NCBI RefSeq assembly: GCF_900129055.1
Contig: NZ_FQUZ01000003.1
Span: forward strand, 84,077-148,076
Direction: 5' to 3'
Source of the DNA: Lampropedia hyalina DSM 16112
GTDB lineage: Bacteria; Pseudomonadota; Gammaproteobacteria; Burkholderiales; Burkholderiaceae_C
Length of the DNA: 64,000 bases
Below the pieces are notes generated by a model that was not told the origin of the DNA, searched no databases, and was given only the letters and a program-made list of their open reading frames with translations. This document shows, piece by piece, positions 58,784 through 64,000 of this stretch; the stretch's first letter is position 1; each line of letters begins with the position of its first letter. The position numbers were made by a program, and so were the translations under genes.

Positions 58784-58938
58784 TCCCAGTCGAGAACTGC
58801 GTGGAGTGCCGCAAGGATGCCGACGTGATCGACGAGATTCCGATGGCCTGTAAAGACATCGGTGCGGTGATGGCGGCCCAGCGCGATCTGGTGAACGTGG
58901 TGCACACACTCAAGCAGGTGGTGTGCGTGAAAAGGTAA
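58784..58938 (+). pseudogene. C-terminal remnant of rtcB (RNA ligase)
   Basis: A short open frame (ATG at 58732, stop 58938) contains, from about residue 20, VECRKDADVIDEIPMACKDIGAVMAAQRDLVNVVHTLKQVVCVK, which closely resembles the C-terminal end of RtcB, the GTP-dependent RNA ligase of about 400-480 residues. The rest of rtcB is not visible upstream: fecI starts within 100 bp. It therefore appears to be the truncated end of an rtcB gene cut by a rearrangement that brought in the fec locus (inference). The residues before VECRK have no recognisable homology. Confidence 0.6.
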
Positions 58939-58952
58939 GCGAAGGAATTCTG

Positions 58953-59936
58953 ATGCCAATGGATTTGACATTTCTGGGCACTTCGGCGGGCATGCCAACG
59001 CACTGGCGCAATGCCTCTGGGCTGGCGGTGCAGATCAGGCCGGGCACCGGCTGGTATCTGGTCGATTGTGGCGAAGGCACACAGCGGCAGGTGCAGCGCG
59101 CCGGGCTGTCGCTGCACGATCTGGAGGCCATCTGCATCAGCCATGTGCATGGCGACCATTGCTACGGCCTGCCTGGCCTGCTGGACAGCGCGGGGATGCT
59201 GGGCCGCCAGAAACCCCTGACGCTGATTGCACCCGCTGCGCTGTGGCAGTGGCTGCAAGCCACGCACGGCCTCACCGATGTGCAACTGCCGTACACGCTG
59301 GAATTCGTCGATGTCTGCACTCAGCCAGCCGTGCTGGAGCGGCCCGGCCTGCGCATCAGCAGCCATGAATTGGCCCACGGCGTGCCCTGCCATGCCTTTC
59401 GCTTTGAGGTGCAGACATCACAGCGGTGGCTGGACAGCGCGGCATTGTCTGCACTGGGACTGCCGCCAGGCCCGCAATGGGGAGCCTTGCGGCGGGGCGA
59501 AGACGTGCTGTTCAACAACCAGTGGCTGCACAGCCGCGACTATGTGCAGGAGCAGACCGAACGCATCGTGGCCGTGCTGGGCGGCGACAACGCTGAACCC
59601 CAGCGGCTGCGCCATGCCTGCGCCGATGCACAACTGCTGGTTCACGAGGCCACCTTCAGCCGCGCGGCTCTGGCACATGCGCGTTTCGCCAGCGGCCATA
59701 GCTGCGCCCACGATGTGGCAGTGTTTGCCCAATCGGTGGGGCTGCCCAATCTGGTGCTGACGCACTTCAGCCAGCGGCACCACAGCGACGCCGAGCAGGC
59801 GGCCCTGCTGCACGAGGCGCAGGCGCAGTACCAGGGCACGGTGGTGCTGGCGCGCGATCTGCAAACATGGGAACTGGCCGCTGACGGTACGTTGCGCCAC
59901 AAGGCCGACCACCCCGCCCAAAGAAACAACGCATGA
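58953..59936 (+). CDS. rnz: Ribonuclease Z-like metallo-beta-lactamase fold hydrolase
   Basis: A 327-residue protein of the RNase Z (ElaC) class: MDLTFLGTSAGMPTHWRNASGLAVQ, the glycine/acidic GWYLVDCGEGTQRQVQRAG, the zinc motif ISHVHGDHCYGLPGLLDSAGMLGR, EATF, HARFASGHSCAHDVAVFAQ and LTHFSQRH. RNase Z cuts tRNA precursors 3' of the discriminator base; members with this motif order can have other phosphodiesterase roles. AAGGA (58942-58946) lies 6 bp before the ATG. Confidence 0.9.
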   Translation: MPMDLTFLGTSAGMPTHWRNASGLAVQIRPGTGWYLVDCGEGTQRQVQRAGLSLHDLEAICISHVHGDHCYGLPGLLDSAGMLGRQKPLTLIAPAALWQWLQATHGLTDVQLPYTLEFVDVCTQPAVLERPGLRISSHELAHGVPCHAFRFEVQTSQRWLDSAALSALGLPPGPQWGALRRGEDVLFNNQWLHSRDYVQEQTERIVAVLGGDNAEPQRLRHACADAQLLVHEATFSRAALAHARFASGHSCAHDVAVFAQSVGLPNLVLTHFSQRHHSDAEQAALLHEAQAQYQGTVVLARDLQTWELAADGTLRHKADHPAQRNNA

Positions 59937-60016
59937 ACAAGTACCGCTTTCTGCACGATGCCGCGCTGCACTTTCAGCCATTTGGCATGGGCTGGCAGGT
60001 GCGCGTCTGCCCATGA
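59933..60016 (+). CDS. Possible 27-residue small protein overlapping rnz
   Basis: An ATG inside the rnz stop (ATGA) opens a 27-codon frame, MNKYRFLHDAALHFQPFGMG..., ending with TGA at 60014-60016 directly before the terminator. Overlap geometry would allow coupled translation. I see no homology and the codon signal is too short to judge; it may not be a real gene. Confidence 0.3.
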   Translation: MNKYRFLHDAALHFQPFGMGWQVRVCP

Positions 60017-60052
60017 AAAAAACCGCCGCAAGCGTCCCTGGGGCGGTTTTTT
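60017..60052. terminator. Bidirectional terminator between rnz and rpsU
   Basis: AAAAAACCGCC (60017-60027) and GGCGGTTTTTT (60042-60052) form an 11-bp stem with a 14-nt loop and a T run on both strands. It ends the rnz transcript and, read on the minus strand, the rpsU transcript. Confidence 0.88.
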
Positions 60053-60100
60053 CATGCAGCACAGCCAGTCCGAATGGATGACCGCGCTGCGGTATGGCGA

Positions 60101-60313
60101 TCAGTACAGCTTCTTGGGCAACTGCATGCTGCGTACGCGCTTGTAGTGGCGTTTCACGGCAGCGGCCTTTTTGCGCTTGCGCTCGGCAGTGGGCTTTTCG
60201 TAGAACTCGCGGGCGCGCAGTTCATTGAGCAGGCCCAGCTTTTCGATGGTGCGCTTGAAGCGGCGCAGAGCGATTTCGTACGGTTCGTTCTCTTTTACAC
60301 GGATGGTAGTCAT
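60101..60313 (-). CDS. rpsU: 30S ribosomal protein S21
   Basis: A 70-residue highly basic protein beginning [29 protein letters not shown], then [26 protein letters not shown], the S21 family pattern complete to its end. S21 sits near the mRNA exit of the small ribosomal subunit. It is convergent with rnz across a shared terminator. Confidence 0.97.
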   Translation of the reverse strand: MTTIRVKENEPYEIALRRFKRTIEKLGLLNELRAREFYEKPTAERKRKKAAAVKRHYKRVRSMQLPKKLY

Positions 60314-60457
60314 TCAGAAAAATGTGATTGTGCCGACAGAGGGTGAGCAGGAAGATCGGGCCTGTGCGCCATGTGCAGCGGTTTCGCCCCGTCTGTGAAA
60401 ACTAGTATGGCCGACAGGGCATTTGCCAGCAAAGTCGAGCATTATAACCAATCCATT

Positions 60458-61819
60458 TCAGGCATTGCGCCTTTTTGTGGAATCTGCCACGGTCGCGGGT
60501 ATCAGCGGCTGTGCCAACGCCTGGGCGCAGGCGTGGGCACTGGCCCAGGCCCACTGGAAGTTGTAGCCGCCCAGCCAGCCGGTGACATCCAGCACTTCGC
60601 CGATGAAAAACAGCCCCGGTTGCTGGCGGCATTCCATGCTTTGCGAGGACAGCGCGCGGGTGTCCACGCCGCCGAGGGTGACTTCGGCCTTGGCATAGCC
60701 TTCCGTGCCGCTGGGGGTGATGTGCCATTGTTGCAGGCTGTCGGCCAGTTGGCGCAGTGCCTTGTCGGCGGTCTGGTCGATGGGCTGTTGCCAGGCCGGG
60801 GACTGCTGCGTCCAGGTCTGTGCCAGCCGCGCGGGCAGCCACTGGGCCAGTTCGTTGGCCAGCAATTTGCGCGAGTGTTGCCGCGCCTGTTGCAGGCTGG
60901 CGGTCAAGTCGAGGCCGGGCAGCAGGTCGATGCACAGCGGCTGGCCGGGTTGCCAGTAGCTGGAGATTTGCAGAATGCCTGGCCCCGACAGCCCTCGGTG
61001 GGTGAACAGCAGGTCTTCGTCGAAGTGCGTGGCGTTTTTGCCGACTCCGGTGGCAATGCGCGCGGGCAGGCTGATGCCGGCCAGGCTTTTGAAGGGATGC
61101 CAGGTGGGCGCGTCGAAGGTGAGCGGCACGAGGCCGGGACGCTGTTCGATCAACCCGATGCCGAATTGCCGTGCAATGCGGTAGCCCAGATCGCTGGCTC
61201 CGATCTTGGGGATGGACAGGCCGCCGGTGGCCACCACCAGACGCGGTGCGGTGGCGAGGCCGCGCTCGGTGTGTATCTGGTAGTGCCCATGCGCCGGTGG
61301 GTGCTCTGGGGCGTTATCGGCAGCAGGCTGGAAATCGACGCGCTCGATGCGGCAGTGTTGCCAGCGTTGCACACGCTGTTGCTGGCAGAGCCGGTCGAGC
61401 ATGTCGATCAGGTCGTTCGAGGAGTGGTCGCAGAAAAGCTGGCCCTTGTGCTTTTCGTGAAAGCCGATGCCGTGGGCCTGCACCAGCGCGACAAAGTCCT
61501 GCGGTGTGAAGCGCGAGAGGGCCGAGCGGCAGAAGTGCGCGTTCTGGCTGAGGTAATGGCGTTGCGGTGCGCGGGGGTCGAGGTCGCGGTTGGTGAAGTT
61601 GCTGCGGCCACCGCCCGAGATGCGGATTTTTTCGGCCAGCTTGCGGGCGTGGTCGATCAACAGAATGCGCAGACCGGCCTTGCCCGCCTGTGCGGCACAG
61701 AACAGCCCGGCGGCACCGGCCCCCAGAATGATGGCATCGAATGTCTGGGAGGCAGGTTCAGCCGACGGCCTGTGCGGGGAAGGGCGGCTGGGGAATGGCG
61801 TGGGCGTGGAATGGTGCAT
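60458..61819 (-). CDS. BaiN/HI0933-like FAD-dependent oxidoreductase
   Basis: A 453-residue flavoprotein: Rossmann motif FDAIILGAGAAGLFCAAQAGKAGLRILLIDHARKLAEKIRISGGGRSNFTN, then RLVVATGGLSIPKIGASDLGY and the C-terminal FAD motif QPGLFFIGEVLDVTGWLGGYNFQWAWASAHACAQAL. The family is widespread and poorly characterised (relatives include BaiN bile-acid reductase and HI0933). The ATG at 61819 (MHHSTPTP) is used and overlaps the cobA 3' end by 62 bp, on the same strand. Confidence 0.88.
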   Translation of the reverse strand: MHHSTPTPFPSRPSPHRPSAEPASQTFDAIILGAGAAGLFCAAQAGKAGLRILLIDHARKLAEKIRISGGGRSNFTNRDLDPRAPQRHYLSQNAHFCRSALSRFTPQDFVALVQAHGIGFHEKHKGQLFCDHSSNDLIDMLDRLCQQQRVQRWQHCRIERVDFQPAADNAPEHPPAHGHYQIHTERGLATAPRLVVATGGLSIPKIGASDLGYRIARQFGIGLIEQRPGLVPLTFDAPTWHPFKSLAGISLPARIATGVGKNATHFDEDLLFTHRGLSGPGILQISSYWQPGQPLCIDLLPGLDLTASLQQARQHSRKLLANELAQWLPARLAQTWTQQSPAWQQPIDQTADKALRQLADSLQQWHITPSGTEGYAKAEVTLGGVDTRALSSQSMECRQQPGLFFIGEVLDVTGWLGGYNFQWAWASAHACAQALAQPLIPATVADSTKRRNA

Positions 61820-62627
61820 CCCCGCATTGTTGCAGCATGTGGCTGGCCTGGAGCACATCGCCCACCATGATGATGGCCGGACTGGCGAATTGCCCGGCCT
61901 CCAGCGTGTCCACCAGTTGCCCCAGCGTGCCCAATGCCTGCCGCTGTGTGGGCAGCGACACCGATTGCACCACGGCCACCGGCGTGCTGGCCGGCAGACC
62001 CTCCAGCAACCCTTGCTGAATGTGGCGGGCGCATTTCATGCCCATGTAGATCACCAGCGTGAGCTGGGCGGTGTGGGCGGTGCGCGCCAGTTGGCCCCAG
62101 TCGGTTTCCTGCTGGCCGGGGGCGGCATGGCCGGTCATGAACAGCACGCCGTGCGCATGGTCGCGGTGCGTCAGGGGCGCGCCCAGGCTGGTGGCGGCCA
62201 TCAGCCCGGAGGTGATGCCGTTGATGACTTCGGCTTCGATGCCGGCAGCCCGCAGGCTGGCCAGTTCCTCGCCGCTGCGACCAAAGAACAGCGGATCGCC
62301 CCCCTTGAGGCGCACCACGCGCTCGCCTTCCTGCACGGCCTGCACCATCAGCTTCTCGATGAAGCGTTGTGGTGTGCTCTTGCAGCCGCCGCGCTTGCCC
62401 ACATGCACAATGCGTGCGGTGGGGCTGGCGTAGTTCAGTACATCGGGGTGCACCAGATCGTCCACCAGCAGCACGCTGGCCTGGGCAATGGCCTTCACGG
62501 CCTTCAGCGTGAGCAGTTCCGGGTCACCTGGCCCGGCTCCCACCAGGGTGCAGGAACCCTGCCGGGAACCCGAAGGCGTGGGAACGGGGCCACTGGCCGT
62601 ATTGAGGGAGGGGATGAATGGGGTCAT
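61758..62627 (-). CDS. cobA: Uroporphyrinogen-III C-methyltransferase
   Basis: A 289-residue SAM-dependent methyltransferase making precorrin-2 from uroporphyrinogen III, leading to siroheme or cobalamin. Motifs: LVGAGPGDPELLTLKAVKAIAQASVLLVDDLVHPDVL, VHVGKRGGCKSTPQ, RLKGGDPLFFGRSGEELASL, EVINGITSGLMAATSLGAPLTHRD and MGM. No CysG dehydrogenase/chelatase domain is fused. It overlaps the flavoprotein gene downstream. Confidence 0.95.
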   Translation of the reverse strand: MTPFIPSLNTASGPVPTPSGSRQGSCTLVGAGPGDPELLTLKAVKAIAQASVLLVDDLVHPDVLNYASPTARIVHVGKRGGCKSTPQRFIEKLMVQAVQEGERVVRLKGGDPLFFGRSGEELASLRAAGIEAEVINGITSGLMAATSLGAPLTHRDHAHGVLFMTGHAAPGQQETDWGQLARTAHTAQLTLVIYMGMKCARHIQQGLLEGLPASTPVAVVQSVSLPTQRQALGTLGQLVDTLEAGQFASPAIIMVGDVLQASHMLQQCGDAPFHAHAIPQPPFPAQAVG

Positions 62628-63041
62628 GGGGGGTAGAGTGGGGAATTTTGCAGAGATTCCGCGCGCATTTTCTGGTTGGGCGAGATTATCTTTTTGTTTT
62701 TATTTCTTGCCGTTATATGAAGAAATGCAGAGGTGCGGGTTCTTCTTTGAAAAAATGGGTAATTTCAATCGATTGAAAGAATATGCCCAGTGAGAAATGC
62801 AGCGATATTCGCCTGGGGCGGCAAGGTTGCTGCTGGCCGTGTACCAGCGGTTTGCCTCGGGGAAGGGTGCGATTGGTGTCAGAATCGCCCCTATGCGCCA
62901 CCGCACACCGGGGGCCGACGCATTGCCGCACATGCCAGGCCACAAGTCGGGAGTCGGGGCATGGCCGTTTCTGAACATGGAGTTGCCTGCCCGGTCGCTT
63001 GGGCAGGTGCTCTGTTTTCTGACGTTACATTGCATTTGCCT
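62628..63041. other. 414-bp gap between cobA and coaX
   Basis: The cobA-proximal 170 bp are AT-rich and probably hold the cobA promoter; the rest has normal composition and holds only unconvincing open frames, including an in-frame upstream extension of coaX. coaX often follows birA in related bacteria, but I see no birA remnant here. Confidence 0.35.
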
Positions 63042-63824
63042 ATGACTTTTCTTGCCATCGACATTGGAAACACTCGGCTGAAATGGGCCATGTACAGCGA
63101 ACCTAGCTGGGGCGCGCGGCTGTTGGCCCAGGGCGTGGAGTTTCTCGATCACATCGACCGTCTGGCCGACCACCACTGGGCCGGCTTGCCTGCGCCGCAA
63201 GTGATGGTGGGCTGCGCCGTGGCGGGGGATGCCGTGCGTCGGCGCGTGGACGAGCAACTGGAAATCTGGGACGTGGAGCCCTATTGGGTGCATTCCTGCG
63301 CCCAGGCAGCGGGGCTGGTGAATGGCTACGACCATCCGGGGCGACTGGGTGCAGACCGCTGGGTGGCGATGATCGGGGCGCGCAACCGCCTGCTGGCCGT
63401 GGGCGAGGAAAAGCCCATCATCGTCGTCATGGTGGGCACGGCGGTGACGGTGGAGGCCATCGATGCGAGCGGGAATTTCCTGGGGGGGCTGATTCTGCCG
63501 GGACATGGCATCATGCTGCGCGCGCTGGAATCGGGCACGGCAGGGCTGCATGTGCCCACGGGCGAGGTGAAGCTGTTTCCCACCAACACCAGCGACGCAC
63601 TGACCAGCGGCGGCACGTTCGCGATTGCCGGGGCGGTGGAGCGCATGGTGCAGCACCTGCAAGCCCACTGCGGGCAGGCTCCGGTGTGCATCATGACGGG
63701 CGGTGCGGGCTGGAAGGTGGCTCCCAGCATGGTGCGGCCTTTTGATCTGGTGGAAAGCCTGATTTTCGATGGCCTGCTGGCCGTGGCACAGGAACGTGTG
63801 GAGCGTTTGCGCCAAGCCGCTTGA
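63042..63824 (+). CDS. coaX: Type III pantothenate kinase
   Basis: A 260-residue CoaX-type kinase that phosphorylates pantothenate in the first step of coenzyme A synthesis. It begins [19 protein letters not shown] (phosphate loop), continues with [12 protein letters not shown] and [14 protein letters not shown], and ends with [13 protein letters not shown]. The ATG at 63042 is chosen because the family N terminus begins there; the open frame extends to 62790 without homology. Confidence 0.94.
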   Translation: MTFLAIDIGNTRLKWAMYSEPSWGARLLAQGVEFLDHIDRLADHHWAGLPAPQVMVGCAVAGDAVRRRVDEQLEIWDVEPYWVHSCAQAAGLVNGYDHPGRLGADRWVAMIGARNRLLAVGEEKPIIVVMVGTAVTVEAIDASGNFLGGLILPGHGIMLRALESGTAGLHVPTGEVKLFPTNTSDALTSGGTFAIAGAVERMVQHLQAHCGQAPVCIMTGGAGWKVAPSMVRPFDLVESLIFDGLLAVAQERVERLRQAA

Positions 63825-63842
63825 TCGTTTCTGGCTTTTATC

Positions 63843-63905
63843 GGGGTACGCGGAAAACCCCATCGTTCACGACGGGGATGCAGAGCACGGAACCCAACGG
63901 GTTCC
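63843..63905 (+). other. Hairpin cluster, possible left end of an IS200/IS605-type element
   Basis: Three potential hairpins lie between coaX and the partial gene at 63963: GGGGT (63843-63847) with ACCCC (63857-63861); the same CCCC with GGGG (63858-63861 with 63874-63877, inner TCG/CGA); and GGAACCC/GGGTTCC (63889-63895 with 63899-63905, a perfect 7-bp stem). The first two compete for the same CCCC. Imperfect DNA hairpins near the ends are typical of IS200/IS605 elements, which carry tnpB. Confidence 0.45.
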
Positions 63906-63962
63906 ATGTTGGCTAATGGGATAACACATTGAAAATATACCCTCTCTGTTAAAGTCAGCACC

Positions 63963-64000
63963 ATGCCGACAGCCGTTAAAACCCTGAAAATCCGCGTGAA
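63963..64000 (+). CDS. tnpB: Start of a TnpB-like protein (truncated by window end)
   Basis: The last 38 bp read M-P-T-A-V-K-T-L-K-I-R-V in frame from the ATG at 63963. The pattern xVKTLKIRV(K) resembles the N terminus of many TnpB proteins of IS200/IS605 elements, compact RNA-guided nucleases. Twelve residues are too few for certainty, but the hairpin-rich leader supports a mobile element here. The rest lies outside the window. Confidence 0.45.
   Translation, partial: MPTAVKTLKIRV

Noticed and set aside
63843..63962. Omega-RNA of an IscB/IsrB type preceding its nuclease gene.
   Set aside because: IscB-type proteins have a different N terminus; the visible residues fit TnpB, whose guide RNA is at the 3' end, so the leader hairpins are better read as element-end structure.

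Overview
The window is about 62% GC, densely coded and typical of a betaproteobacterium of the order Burkholderiales, most likely family Comamonadaceae. This rests on gene content and protein similarity recalled from memory (HemP, a YegP-like tail on TrpS, a MetH lacking its homocysteine module, DUF485/ActP pairs, the lptM-lysA-hemH order opposite cyaY); no database search was possible. I saw no rRNA, tRNA or CRISPR array.

Layout. 1-9.2 kb is mostly housekeeping: the end of rraA, an EI24 membrane protein, an M14-like lipoprotein that has lost zinc ligands, a P1-type N-terminal-nucleophile peptidase, hemH-lysA-lptM opposite cyaY, a DUF3014 protein and a nitronate monooxygenase. 9.5-15.3 kb holds a TonB-dependent receptor with an STN domain followed by a Tat-exported multicopper oxidase, then a DUF2501 protein and a flavin reductase-like protein. 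15.3-17.3 kb holds a site-2 protease and trpS.

17.4-29.9 kb is a compact catabolic supercluster: the LysR regulator hcaR faces hcaEFCBD (3-phenylpropionate/cinnamate dioxygenase and dihydrodiol dehydrogenase), followed by mhpB, mhpC, mhpD, mhpF and mhpE (meta-cleavage to succinate or fumarate, pyruvate and acetyl-CoA), a DUF485 protein and a sodium:solute symporter. The genes give a complete route from phenylpropionate to central metabolism; mhpA, mhpR and the usual hcaT/mhpT transporters are not there.

30-42.6 kb holds yciO, ung, a DUF349 gene broken by one frameshift, suhB opposite trmJ, rimO, an orphan NarL-type response regulator, acs with a clear terminator, and a second actP/DUF485 pair. 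42.8-46.1 kb is lower in GC and looks acquired: a McrBC-type modification-dependent restriction pair, then an AT-rich segment with a Fur-box-like site before hemP, then a tandemly duplicated hairpin element. 46.2-52.3 kb holds murB, yajQ, a retropepsin-like protease, two small genes and metH. 52.4-58.7 kb is a FecI/FecR-controlled siderophore locus with an STN-type receptor and two tandem related esterases. 58.7-64 kb holds an rtcB remnant, a ribonuclease Z-like gene, rpsU, a flavoprotein, cobA, coaX and, at the edge, what looks like the left end of a TnpB-bearing element.

The most unusual non-coding content is a family of three large intergenic inverted repeats (near 23.9, 47.9 and 52.3 kb). 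Two share a homologous interior with a 15-bp core palindrome that covaries between copies but carry different terminal arms; the third is an internally deleted, inverted copy. The second candidate novelty is the tandem hairpin pair downstream of hemP, whose inner stems also covary.
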